Below, piece after piece: positions 30,302 through 37,056 of a DNA stretch of 46,618 nt. Position 1 is the stretch's first letter, and the number at the start of each line of letters is the position of its first letter. The stretch lies in contig JAYEKM010000009.1 in the NCBI GenBank assembly GCA_034661035.1, positions 1 to 46,618 of the forward strand, read 5' to 3'. The notes beneath the pieces are model-generated. The model was given only the letters and a program-made list of their open reading frames with translations, searched no databases and was not told the origin of the DNA. The position numbers were made by a program, and so were the translations under genes. The DNA comes from JAGYLJ01 sp034661035 (GTDB lineage: Bacteria; Patescibacteriota; Minisyncoccia; Phycocordibacterales; UBA12079).

Positions 30302-31219
30302 TTATTTCTTGTAATATTTAAGTACGGATTCAATACCGGCTTTATTTTCTAACCATTCTGATTTATTGTGAGTAGCTAATAAGACGCTGATGGCTGGAAT
30401 ATTCTCTTTAGCTAACCAGTTAACCATATCCCCAGTTATTTCGTAGGAGTCAAATTCTTCGTAACTTTTATAACCAGAGGCTTTAGCGTATGCACTTGTT
30501 AAATCTTTAGTCTCTGAAAGAATTCCATTACGACAACTGGAAGAATAAACACCTCCAGCAGCACTGTACCAAACTACAACAGCTTGCGGTTGTTTAGTCT
30601 CTATATAATCTCTAATAGCTTGACTTTCAGATTCTGAAAAAGCCTTACTTCCTCCACTGACAGTTTTGTTTTGCCATGTACCTGTTGTTTGCCATTCACA
30701 ATCAAAGTTGCGATTAAGGTCAACTTCATTAGTGTTAAACCTCCCTATGACAGTATCAGCTGAATCCATTGGGACATCTGACAAAGAAAAATTTTCAGGG
30801 CTACCGACAACTTTTTTTAGACCATCTGGGTTTAAAACAGGAATAATAGTTACCTTAACGTTGTTTGGAATTGTATCAGGATTTGTTTCAAAATAATCCA
30901 TTGCTTCTCGAGCAAGAATAACAGTGTTCCATTCATAACCTCCGTGAATACCTCCAACAAATAAAATTTCTGTATCACCATCACCGTAGGTGTAAGCTTT
31001 AATGTCATAACCTCCTTCGGATTTTCCTATAACAGGATCGTCATCAGAGATTTTTAAAGGTTCATTTGTGTCCAAGTCATTGTCTTGGGATTTATTTAAA
31101 TCAACAATATTATTTTGATTTTCATAAATGTCTTCATCATCTGATGAATTTGGAATTAAGGCGTATAAACCTAAACCAATAGCAATGATAATTAAAAGTA
31201 TAATAATTATATTTTTCAT
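30302..31219 (-). CDS. M14 carboxypeptidase paralogue, predicted inactive
   Basis: 305 aa with an N-terminal membrane anchor (about 4-22) and an Asp/Asn-rich linker. The fold is clearly the same as the downstream M14 protein: IHGGYEWNT (H92, E96), RFNTNEVDLNRNFDCEW, and a shared C-terminal region. However, the third zinc ligand is replaced by Y218 (VWYSAAG) and the catalytic Glu by L280 (AISVLLATH). Both changes are at aligned positions with no gaps. It is therefore probably a pseudoenzyme with a binding or regulatory role. The ORF is intact, so this is not decay by frameshift. Confidence 0.85.
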   Translation of the reverse strand: MKNIIIILLIIIAIGLGLYALIPNSSDDEDIYENQNNIVDLNKSQDNDLDTNEPLKISDDDPVIGKSEGGYDIKAYTYGDGDTEILFVGGIHGGYEWNTVILAREAMDYFETNPDTIPNNVKVTIIPVLNPDGLKKVVGSPENFSLSDVPMDSADTVIGRFNTNEVDLNRNFDCEWQTTGTWQNKTVSGGSKAFSESESQAIRDYIETKQPQAVVVWYSAAGGVYSSSCRNGILSETKDLTSAYAKASGYKSYEEFDSYEITGDMVNWLAKENIPAISVLLATHNKSEWLENKAGIESVLKYYKK

Positions 31220-31281
31220 GGTGTTTTTAAGGTTAATTAATATACAAAAGATTATATCATAAATATAAGTATAAATGAGAT

Positions 31282-31302
31282 AAAAGGGGTCAGCCCCCTT
31301 TT
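31282..31302. repeat. REP-like hairpin (variant)
   Basis: AAAAGGGG and CCCCTTTT pair around TCAGC. The GGGGTCAG core matches the REP element that flanks the Y1 transposase at 41.7-42.4 kb. It lies between two minus-strand gene groups. Confidence 0.65.
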
Positions 31303-31336
31303 ACGGATTCTTTGATATTTTTACCTTATTAAATAA

Positions 31337-31615
31337 TTATCTTTTAATTTTTTTTCGCCAATGACGTTTTTCAATGTATATAATTCTCCACCACTTACGA
31401 CCAAGGAAGAAACCAAATATAGCACTAATAACAATCATCCCTATGGAAAAAAATTGTGGTACGTAACCAGGTTCATAAATATAGGAATATGATGTAGGGC
31501 AAGCTCCTTGAGAGAGGGCATTGTTGATGACCCACCTTTCAGCTAAGGTAATAATAACTCCTCCAGAAAGGACACCAAGAAGGGTGGTTAAAACTAGATA
31601 AAATTTCTTCTTCAT
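31337..31615 (-). CDS. Small two-helix membrane protein
   Basis: 92 aa. The first helix (about 5-25) is followed by an external loop with Cys and Tyr residues (GACPTSYSYIYEPGY), a second helix (about 54-73) and a very basic cytoplasmic tail (EKRHWRKKIKR). It is the last of three closely spaced minus-strand genes for membrane proteins (gap 12 nt). No family is recognised. Confidence 0.65.
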   Translation of the reverse strand: MKKKFYLVLTTLLGVLSGGVIITLAERWVINNALSQGACPTSYSYIYEPGYVPQFFSIGMIVISAIFGFFLGRKWWRIIYIEKRHWRKKIKR

Positions 31616-31627
31616 AATTATTACGAG

Positions 31628-31816
31628 TTATTTTTTAATATAAGTAATTGTAAGTTTAGATATTCCTATTATGATAAATAGCCAACCCAGTGGTATAAGG
31701 GCAAAAGGTTCCTTTAAAGTTCCGTCTGGGGCGACTTCAGAACCAATTAATTTATAGGCGACGGCACAACCAATTCCCAAAACCAAAAAAATTATTGCTA
31801 GTAGATACTTTTTCAT
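31628..31816 (-). CDS. Small two-helix membrane protein (DUF3955-like)
   Basis: 62 aa with two membrane helices (about 4-22 and 38-57) joined by a loop YKLIGSEVAPDGTLKEPF followed by LIPLG. The IGS-x-VAPDGTL-x-EPF pattern resembles DUF3955 proteins. The start overlaps the upstream gene's end by 4 nt, showing translational coupling. Function unknown. Confidence 0.65.
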   Translation of the reverse strand: MKKYLLAIIFLVLGIGCAVAYKLIGSEVAPDGTLKEPFALIPLGWLFIIIGISKLTITYIKK

Positions 31817-32424
31817 AAATTAATTAATTTTTTAGGATATTCCTTTTTTAGAATATAGAACATGGCAACCATAGCTCCGAGTAAATTAAAGACTAAATCT
31901 AAGGCTGTATTTTCATAACCGCCGACACCAGATTCAGGTACAATCACAGTTGTAATAAATTCTACAATTTCATTAAAAGCTCCTACTCCTAAGCCAGCCA
32001 TAATGATAACAATAGATAAGGCTACTTTTCCAACACGGTCCTTGGTTAAAAATGGTTTGATTAAATAAAACATTAGGATAGTTGCTATACCGAAACCAAA
32101 GAAGTGAACGAATTGGTCATATTTTAAGATATTGTATGGTTCTCCAATAAGAGGGAAGAGCATCAATTCATAAACCTTTTTTCCACTGATATAAATACCT
32201 CCACCAGTCATATGTAAGAAAGCCCAAATTGTTAGACCCCATAACACTATAGGGGGATAATTAACTTTATTTTTAGTTAACCAAATAACCGCCATAATAA
32301 AGATTATTATGCCGACGTAAATCAGAAATTCAAAATTCTTTCTAGAGATAAACAGAAATGAAAATAATACCAAAAGAATAATATTTATAAGCAACAGTAA
32401 TTTATATTTTTTTAAATTTTTCAT
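31813..32424 (-). CDS. Multi-pass membrane protein (DUF2238/YjdF-like)
   Basis: 203 aa with about six membrane helices (about 9-26, 34-50, 58-76, 103-121, 132-152 and 172-192). Conserved-looking polar motifs sit in or next to helices: HMTGGGIY, YDQFVHFFGFG, GAFNEIVEF and ENTALDLVFNLLGA. These fit the DUF2238 membrane family. The His, Asp and Glu residues suggest a metal or lipid-binding site. First gene of a three-gene unit. Confidence 0.65.
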   Translation of the reverse strand: MKNLKKYKLLLLINIILLVLFSFLFISRKNFEFLIYVGIIIFIMAVIWLTKNKVNYPPIVLWGLTIWAFLHMTGGGIYISGKKVYELMLFPLIGEPYNILKYDQFVHFFGFGIATILMFYLIKPFLTKDRVGKVALSIVIIMAGLGVGAFNEIVEFITTVIVPESGVGGYENTALDLVFNLLGAMVAMFYILKKEYPKKLINL

Positions 32425-32489
32425 ATTAAATATATTGTAACAAGAGATATTGAGATTGTATATACGTAAAAGAGGTCTGTAAAAGGTGT

Positions 32490-32510
32490 AAAAGGGGTCA
32501 GGAGCCTTTT
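32490..32510 (+). repeat. REP element (solo copy)
   Basis: Identical over 21 nt to the left end of the Y1 transposon at 41696-41716 (AAAAG-GGGTCAGGAGCC-TTTT). AAAAGG and CCTTTT can pair around a GGTCAGGAG loop. It has no transposase nearby, so it is a dispersed target or relic of the 41.7-kb element. Confidence 0.8.
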
Positions 32511-32611
32511 TTAAGATTAATTCCTACAACAAAAATATAATACATAATATCATAATAGGAAATTAGAAGTTTTTATATAAACAAAAAACAAATCAACTTG
32601 GCTAAAGAAAA

Positions 32612-32642
32612 AACCGCCAACAGAAAATTTTCTGTTGGCGGG
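32612..32642 (-). terminator. Rho-independent terminator
   Basis: CCGCCAACAGAAAA and TTTTCTGTTGGCGG form a 14-bp stem. On the minus strand it is followed by TTTTTT. It ends the solute-binding lipoprotein transcript, 10 nt after its stop. Confidence 0.88.
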
Positions 32643-32650
32643 TAGTTTTG

Positions 32651-33358
32651 TTAGTTTTCCTCGATTAGCCTGTCAACGGTTCCGTCGTCAATCAGTCTTT
32701 GAAGGATCTCATTTATCTGAGGCAGATAGGCGACGAGCATTGATTTTTTTGAGATCGTCATGTAGAAGTCCTCGGTACAAACGTCGTTTGGCAGGATTTC
32801 TATTTGGGCAGACAATCCCTCATCTTCAGTCAGGGCTTTTTCTCCTGAGTAAAAGGCATAGACGAAGTAGTCAGCTTCCCCAGAAATTATCAAGGCAAAA
32901 GCTTCCTCTGGGGTTTCCACGACCACGACGTCTAACTCTTCAGCGAGAAATTCGTCAAATTCTTGCCCATAACTATCGCCCAGCATGACAACTCCTTTTT
33001 TGTCAATTAACTCATCCCAACTTTCAAAAGGGAAGCCAGCTCCTTTCTTTACGAAAAGAGAAACTGGGTCAATTGTGTAAGCGATTGAATAATCCATATA
33101 AGCTTCTCTTTCGGGAGTCTTATAGGCCGCTACAATCAGATCAATTTCACCACTCTTGGCTTTTTCCTGAACGATATCCCAAGTTCCAACATGCCGACTT
33201 TCCAGTTTCAGGCCGAGTTCTCCGAGAATTAAAAAAGCCAATTCTGGACCAGCTCCAATGATTTCATTCTCTTGCTGGGACATAATTGGGGGCCAATTTG
33301 GATGGCCACTGGCGATGAAGATTTCTTGATAATTATAATCTTCCCCACAGGCCTGCAA
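32651..33358 (-). CDS. Periplasmic amino-acid-type solute-binding protein (SBP family 3), 5' end frameshifted
   Basis: The ORF gives 235 aa from a TTG at 33358, but this is only the mature part. It has an SBP_bac_3 fold: IFIASGHPNWPP, GAGPELAFLILGELG, WDIVQEKAKSGEIDLIVAAYKTPEREAYMDYS, and a closing EILQRLIDDGTVDRLIEEN. Such lipoproteins deliver amino acids or related solutes to ABC permeases. No permease is adjacent. The true start is the ATG at 33410: with one T fewer in the T9 tract (33357-33365), the protein would be MTKKLVVFFTAVIAIFFLQAC..., a lipoprotein signal with lipobox LQAC. Composition is richer in G+C than the surroundings. Confidence 0.85.
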   Translation of the reverse strand: MQACGEDYNYQEIFIASGHPNWPPIMSQQENEIIGAGPELAFLILGELGLKLESRHVGTWDIVQEKAKSGEIDLIVAAYKTPEREAYMDYSIAYTIDPVSLFVKKGAGFPFESWDELIDKKGVVMLGDSYGQEFDEFLAEELDVVVVETPEEAFALIISGEADYFVYAFYSGEKALTEDEGLSAQIEILPNDVCTEDFYMTISKKSMLVAYLPQINEILQRLIDDGTVDRLIEEN

Positions 33359-33410
33359 AAAAAAAGATAGCTATTACCGCGGTAAAAAAAACAACAAGTT
33401 TTTTCGTCAT
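33333..33410 (-). pseudogene. Signal-peptide fragment of the solute-binding lipoprotein
   Basis: ATG at 33408-33410 after a Shine-Dalgarno (AGGAGAGGG) opens a 25-codon frame (MTKKLVVFFTAVIAIFFF...) that stops at 33333. The T9 tract puts the lipobox Cys into the other frame. It is the 5' end of the gene at 32651-33358. Confidence 0.75.
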
Positions 33411-33605
33411 GATCCCTCTCCTTTTTTAAAAGTTTTGAAAATATTATTCTAACGAAGAACAAGTTACCAAAAAAATATTACATTACAACAAAGCTTTTGT
33501 CAATTTTATTTATCAAAATTAGGTTTTTTATTATCTACAATATCGGTAGTAATCCATATCAAAACTATAGTAAACTAAACAAAAAAACAAACCAACTTAA
33601 GTAAA

Positions 33606-33638
33606 TAGAAAAATGTCTTGTTGAGGGTATGAAAAAAT
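33606..33638 (+). repeat. Dispersed repeat, TCTTGTT-GGGTA core, copy A
   Basis: TAGAAAAATGTCTTGTTGAG then GGTATGAAAAAAT. The same core (TAGCAAAAA, TCyTrTTsrGGGTA, AAAAAAT) recurs at about 33964-33995 and 36999-37033. All three lie in the accessory region. The flanking 33411-33605 holds no gene or clear signal that I can see. Confidence 0.6.
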
Positions 33639-33660
33639 AGCTCTAAGAATAAGGTTATTT

Positions 33661-33695
33661 TAGTTTGCTCCGTCTAGTACACGATGTTCGAACCT
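33661..33695 (+). repeat. 35-bp direct repeat, left copy
   Basis: Identical over 35 bp to 34579-34613. It contains GCTCCGTCTAGTACACGATG and ends in TTCGAACCT. The two copies are 918 bp apart in the same orientation and bracket the genes at 33711-33905 and 34163-34411. Confidence 0.9.
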
Positions 33696-33710
33696 GTGTG
33701 ATGTATTAAT

Positions 33711-33905
33711 TTAGTATTTCTTTATTTTTTCTACAATTAATAGAAAGTCAACCTTGGCTGTTGCTCCCATAAGTTGAAAAGTGGGCTTAACATTTGGAAT
33801 AATCGACACAACTTCTCCCTCAAGATTGTTTAGGAATTGTTCCAAATAATCCTGTATATTATTACGTTTAACATCTATGCGATGAACTTTGTATTTTTTA
33901 TCCAT
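33711..33905 (-). CDS. Small soluble protein of unknown function
   Basis: 64 aa, MDKKYKVHRIDVKRNNIQDY at the start, with a predicted beta-alpha-beta layout and a C-terminal strand VDFLLIVEKIK. There is no membrane segment. The size and layout recall small DUF4177-like proteins, but this is uncertain. On the minus strand a TATAAT (in the repeat at about 33938-33943) lies upstream within a conserved repeat, and no Shine-Dalgarno is seen. It sits inside the 918-bp segment flanked by 35-bp direct repeats. Confidence 0.55.
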   Translation of the reverse strand: MDKKYKVHRIDVKRNNIQDYLEQFLNNLEGEVVSIIPNVKPTFQLMGATAKVDFLLIVEKIKKY

Positions 33906-33955
33906 ATTTATTTTTTTATTTAACTACAATAAATAATTATATCAAAATTAAAGAG

Positions 33956-33995
33956 ATTCGAACATAGCAAAAAATCCTATTCGGGGTATAAAAAA
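33956..33995 (-). repeat. TTCGAAC dispersed repeat, copy B
   Basis: ATTCGAACATAGCAAAAAAT then CCTATTCGGGGTATAAAAAA on the plus strand. Upstream bases (AATTATATCAAAATTA) also match the copy at about 42575-42606. On the minus strand this flank supplies the TATAAT in front of the gene at 33711-33905. Confidence 0.65.
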
Positions 33996-34044
33996 TAAAA
34001 GAGAGAAGATATTTAAATTCAATAGTAGTACTGTATTATGTTTA

Positions 34045-34073
34045 TTGACTAAAATTCTTATTAAGGTTAATAT
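34045..34073 (+). promoter_or_regulatory. Sigma-70 type promoter
   Basis: TTGACT (34045-34050) and TAATAT (34068-34073) are 17 nt apart. They drive the leader and gene at 34163-34411. This canonical promoter contrasts with the -10-only starts elsewhere. Confidence 0.65.
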
Positions 34074-34095
34074 TAAGAATTAACTTAAGAAAGAA

Positions 34096-34143
34096 AAGGA
34101 GGTGGATAATGATTAGTTAAAAACGAATTGTTCTTTAAAAACT
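34096..34143 (+). promoter_or_regulatory. Leader with mini-ORF and boxA-like motif
   Basis: AAAGGAGGTGG (a strong Shine-Dalgarno) is followed by a three-codon ORF (ATG at 34109, stop at 34118-34120), then TTGTTCTTTAAAAACT at 34128-34143. The latter resembles the boxA antitermination/rrn leader motif of Firmicutes. The main gene's own Shine-Dalgarno (ATAGGAGG) follows at about 34151. Confidence 0.45.
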
Positions 34144-34162
34144 AGAAAGATAGGAGGTTGTT

Positions 34163-34411
34163 ATGGGTTTTTATCTTGGACCACCACACAAACAAAGAAA
34201 TCCACGTGCAATTAACTGTCATGTACCCAAACTAAAACACGTCAAATTTAATCATTTGAAAATTCACAATCATCTACATGGTGGGCTGAAACATGTTGGG
34301 GATGTAACGATGACAAAGGATTTTGTCATCCGTAATCAGTTTGATACTTCGGGCAATCTTATAGGTGGTATACCTCGAGTGAATCATCGTTTTGGAAAGA
34401 GGAAATGGTAG
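34163..34411 (+). CDS. Small His-rich basic protein, unknown
   Basis: 82 aa, soluble, with ten or so His (HVPKLKHVKFNHLKIHNHLH near 20-39) and many Lys/Arg/Asn. It starts MGFYLGPPHKQRNP and ends RVNHRFGKRKW. No cysteine and no membrane segment. Expression signals are unusually complete for this window: -35/-10 promoter, leader mini-ORF, strong Shine-Dalgarno (7 nt spacing) and an intrinsic terminator. It is bracketed by identical 35-bp direct repeats. Metal- or nucleic-acid binding is plausible from composition, but function is unknown. Confidence 0.6.
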   Translation: MGFYLGPPHKQRNPRAINCHVPKLKHVKFNHLKIHNHLHGGLKHVGDVTMTKDFVIRNQFDTSGNLIGGIPRVNHRFGKRKW

Positions 34412-34438
34412 TTATAAAAAACCACTCAACCCTAACGT

Positions 34439-34472
34439 AAAGGTTATAAGTTAAAAGCTTATAACCTTTTTT
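34439..34472 (+). terminator. Rho-independent terminator
   Basis: AAAGGTTATAAG and CTTATAACCTTT form a 12-bp stem with a 7-base loop, followed by T6. It ends the gene at 34163-34411. Confidence 0.88.
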
Positions 34473-34578
34473 ATATGCTCTACTCATTGAGTATTACTAA
34501 GGACATCTATGATAAAAAACATCAAGAGTATGCTGATGAACTTTAGTTTAATCTAGTGCTTGATTTAGTAGATAGACC

Positions 34579-34613
34579 TAGTTTGCTCCGTCTAGTACAC
34601 GATGTTCGAACCT
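34579..34613 (+). repeat. 35-bp direct repeat, right copy
   Basis: Identical to 33661-33695. The bases after it (CTATTATG) also resemble the reverse complement of repeat copies B-D, so the TTCGAACCT end belongs to the same repeat family. The gap 34475-34578 contains no convincing gene. Confidence 0.9.
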
Positions 34614-34671
34614 CTATTATGTTGAGTTGAGGATAAAGAAGATTTTTTCTTGAGGTTTTTTACTGTTAGTA

Positions 34672-34677
34672 TATAAT
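34672..34677 (+). promoter_or_regulatory. -10 hexamer 8 nt before a start codon
   Basis: A perfect TATAAT lies 8 nt before the ATG at 34686, with no Shine-Dalgarno, so the ATP-grasp mRNA is probably leaderless or nearly so. Confidence 0.55.
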
Positions 34678-34685
34678 CTCATTTA

Positions 34686-35699
34686 ATGAAAAATATAATA
34701 ATATTAGTTGATGACAGAGGCTTTTTTTATTCTTCTATAAGAGAAAGAGGGTCTAGCATGAATGTTGAAAAAATAAAGAAAAACCTAGAAAAGTTAGGTT
34801 ATTTGGTTTCCATAAAGGGTTTTTACGAAATAAATTTTAATGATTCATACAAAAATAAGATTGTTTTGTATCAATCCACAGAGGACCCTGATTTGAGATA
34901 TAAGAATTATATTGAAGATGTCTTGTTGGGACTACAAAATTTAGGTGTGATTTTGATTCCAGGGCTCAATGAATTTAGAGCACATCACAACAAGGTTTTT
35001 ATGGAAGTCTTGAGGGATGTTAAAGGGTTAAACAAGAAAACCAATATTTATACTAAAAAATATGGAACATTGGATGAATTTGTCTCCGATACAAAAGGTC
35101 ATATTTTCCCCATGGTTATAAAGCCTAGTCTTGGTTCTCGTAGTAAAAATATTTATAGGGTAGATAATCTTGGCGAGGCTATTAAAAAAATCAAGAAGAT
35201 TTCTAAAACTTTTACACTGGTTAATTTAAAGAGAGCTTTTCAAAGTATCATTGACGGAAAAGGATATAAAAAGATATCTAATTTTAGGAATAAATTTATT
35301 GTACAGAATTATATCTTTGGTTTGAAAGGGGATTACAAAATCCTTGTTTACGGTGATAAATTTTATGTCCTTGAAAGAAAAAACAGAAAAAGGGATTTTC
35401 GTGCTAGTGGAAGTGGCTTATTTTCTTTTCCAGAAACTTTACCAGAAGGGTTGTTAGATTATTCTTTAGAGATGTTTAACGAATTTAAGGTTCCTTTTAT
35501 TTCTATGGATATTGCAGTAAAAGATAGTTCTTTTTATCTAATAGAGTTTCAATTTGTGAGTTTTGGTCAACTTACCCTAGAAAAGTCAGATTTTTATTTT
35601 AAAAAAAGTGATAGTTGGCAAAAAATAGATAGTAAATCAGATTTGGAGGAGACTTTTGTGGATTCAGTTGATAAATATATAAACCTTTACATAAAGTAA
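34686..35699 (+). CDS. ATP-grasp superfamily ligase
   Basis: 337 aa with a RimK-like ATP-grasp plan: an N-terminal pre-ATP-grasp Rossmann-like part (about 1-110), the ATP-binding Lys in MVIKPSLGSRSKNIYRV (about 141-157), a second Lys/Glu strand FIVQNYIFGLKGDYKILVYG, the Mg-binding region RKRDFRASGSGLF, and a final metal-binding acidic/Asn-equivalent strand SFYLIEFQFVSFG, where the usual E..N is E..F/Q. ATP-grasp enzymes join a carboxylate to an amine through an acyl phosphate. Neighbours are a histidine phosphatase and a Nudix hydrolase, which suggests a small nucleotide- or peptide-modifying pathway. The substrate is unknown. Confidence 0.8.
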   Translation: MKNIIILVDDRGFFYSSIRERGSSMNVEKIKKNLEKLGYLVSIKGFYEINFNDSYKNKIVLYQSTEDPDLRYKNYIEDVLLGLQNLGVILIPGLNEFRAHHNKVFMEVLRDVKGLNKKTNIYTKKYGTLDEFVSDTKGHIFPMVIKPSLGSRSKNIYRVDNLGEAIKKIKKISKTFTLVNLKRAFQSIIDGKGYKKISNFRNKFIVQNYIFGLKGDYKILVYGDKFYVLERKNRKRDFRASGSGLFSFPETLPEGLLDYSLEMFNEFKVPFISMDIAVKDSSFYLIEFQFVSFGQLTLEKSDFYFKKSDSWQKIDSKSDLEETFVDSVDKYINLYIK

Positions 35700-35765
35700 A
35701 ATAGACAGTATAGTTATTTTAGTAAATTTAGTTCCTTGTAAATCTTTAGAAAGGAGGTGTTTCGT

Positions 35766-36407
35766 ATGACTCTCAAAAAGGTTGTTGTGATTAGGCACGC
35801 CCAATCCCAAGAGGATATTAACCCTAATTTAAGTGGGGAGTTAGAAGATTATCAGATATCAATTACAGAAGAAGGAGAAAATCAAGCAAATGATATTATT
35901 GGTAACCTTCAAACTATTCTTTACCCTTTTCCTTCTGTGAAGATTTATTCATCTCCGTCAAACAGGGCTATACAAACAGCCTCTATTGTCGGTTCTTTAC
36001 TTGGGTTGAAAGATTTGGATGTCATTATCGAGCATAGAATCAGGAATTTAAATTGGGGAAACACGACTCCTATGAATATAAAAATCATAGAAAAGGAGAG
36101 GTACAAAGTAGGTGTTTTGTATTATAAGTTTCCTGGGGGTGATGATTCGTCAATTTTCGTTAGAAGTATTGGAGAATTTGTAGATGAACTGAAAATAAAC
36201 GGTAGTCAAAGAAATTTTCCAGAGAATGTCATAGTAGTAACCCATGGATTTGCTTTAAGGGTTATTGCTAAGTTTTTACTTAATATGAGCGAAGATGATT
36301 TTCGTTGGATTAGGAACCCTATAAATTGCTACATCGCAAGTTTCAAAATTAATGATTTTGGCGGTGCAATTATAGACAAACCTCTTTCTTGTAGACGTCC
36401 TTTTTAG
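35766..36407 (+). CDS. Histidine phosphatase superfamily protein (phosphoglycerate-mutase-like)
   Basis: 213 aa. ATG 35766 was chosen because AAGGAGG (35751-35757) is 8 nt upstream; a GTG at 35757 overlaps the Shine-Dalgarno. The catalytic RHAQS motif is at residues 10-14, with the second Arg in SSPSNRAIQTA, an acid in LNWGNTTPMN and the second catalytic His in VVTHGFALRV. Members dephosphorylate small metabolites, sugars or proteins. The region around the general acid differs from phosphoglycerate mutases, so a phosphatase is more likely. It lies between the ATP-grasp and Nudix genes. Confidence 0.88.
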   Translation: MTLKKVVVIRHAQSQEDINPNLSGELEDYQISITEEGENQANDIIGNLQTILYPFPSVKIYSSPSNRAIQTASIVGSLLGLKDLDVIIEHRIRNLNWGNTTPMNIKIIEKERYKVGVLYYKFPGGDDSSIFVRSIGEFVDELKINGSQRNFPENVIVVTHGFALRVIAKFLLNMSEDDFRWIRNPINCYIASFKINDFGGAIIDKPLSCRRPF

Positions 36408-36408
36408 A

Positions 36409-36440
36409 ATCCGCATATCTTAGGGTATGCGGATTTTTCA
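36409..36440 (+). terminator. Rho-independent terminator
   Basis: AATCCGCATA and TATGCGGATT form a 10-bp stem followed by TTTTT, directly after the histidine phosphatase stop. Confidence 0.88.
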
Positions 36441-36449
36441 TTTGTAGAG

Positions 36450-36455
36450 TATAAT
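36450..36455 (+). promoter_or_regulatory. -10 hexamer 9 nt before a start codon
   Basis: TATAAT right after the terminator and 9 nt before the Nudix ATG, with no Shine-Dalgarno. It indicates separate, near-leaderless transcription. Confidence 0.55.
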
Positions 36456-36464
36456 AAAAACATT

Positions 36465-36989
36465 ATGGAATATTTAAAAGTACTAAGGGATAGTGACATT
36501 TTTAAAAAACCAAAACACCAGGAGCCTGATTCTTATGAAGACAGACAAACGGTTAAGATTATTGTCTTAAACGAAAAGGGAGAAATCGCTTTAATTACTA
36601 ACCCCATTCATAATTTCTTTTTATTGCCTGGGGGAGGAGCAGAAAGTAATGATTTAGAAAAAGAAGCTGAGAGGGAAGCCTTGGAAGAAATTAATTATTT
36701 TGTAAAAGTTACTAAAGAGATTGAAAAAATTGAAGAGTTTAGAAACAGAAATGCTAAACACTATATAACTACTTGTTTCCTTGCAAAAACAATGAAGGAA
36801 AATGATGAAGATTTGAGAACAGAGGAAGAAAAGAAAAACGGTTTATTGGTTCAGTGGTTCCCTTATGGCGAAGCTCTAAAAATTTTAAATGACCAAGTTA
36901 AAAAAGTTGAGAATGGGGAAGTGGAATTCTACAATACTGCTTTTAATATAATCAGAGACCATTTCTTTGTAGATTTAGCAAAATTATAA
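36465..36989 (+). CDS. Nudix hydrolase
   Basis: 174 aa with a Nudix fold (about 28-160). The Nudix box lies at about 56-76, beginning LPGGGAES and ending with the catalytic REALEE (70-75). The first half of the box is one residue shorter than the consensus G-x5-E-x7-RE, but the metal-binding REALEE helix is intact. Family members hydrolyse nucleoside diphosphates linked to another group. It is monocistronic between a terminator and another hairpin (37027-37056). Together with the ATP-grasp and phosphatase genes it forms a small accessory group. Confidence 0.88.
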   Translation: MEYLKVLRDSDIFKKPKHQEPDSYEDRQTVKIIVLNEKGEIALITNPIHNFFLLPGGGAESNDLEKEAEREALEEINYFVKVTKEIEKIEEFRNRNAKHYITTCFLAKTMKENDEDLRTEEEKKNGLLVQWFPYGEALKILNDQVKKVENGEVEFYNTAFNIIRDHFFVDLAKL

Positions 36990-36990
36990 A

Positions 36991-37056
36991 GGTTCGAACA
37001 TAGCAAAAAGTCTTGTTGGGGGTAACAAAAAATATCGCTCTGTTGAGCGATATTTT
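36991..37056 (+). repeat. TTCGAAC dispersed repeat, copy C, with terminator-like hairpin
   Basis: GGTTCGAACATAGCAAAAAG and a TCTTGTTGGGGGTAAC core (36991-37024) are followed by the hairpin AAAAATATCGCTC / GAGCGATATTTTT (37027-37056), which can terminate the Nudix transcript. Next come TGGCTCC and CAGGTTCAGAA (37059-37089), words that also occur in order in copy D at 42615-42637. The rest of the gap to 37232 has no gene that I can see. Confidence 0.65.

Noticed and set aside
32635..32988. Plus-strand 117-codon ORF rich in Arg and Ser
   Set aside because: Antisense to the solute-binding protein. Its start lies in the terminator region and the composition is typical of a shadow frame.
33229..33462. 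Minus-strand ORF with Lys- and Phe-rich start
   Set aside because: It overlaps the start of the solute-binding lipoprotein in another frame, and the correct frame gives a clear lipoprotein signal from ATG 33410.
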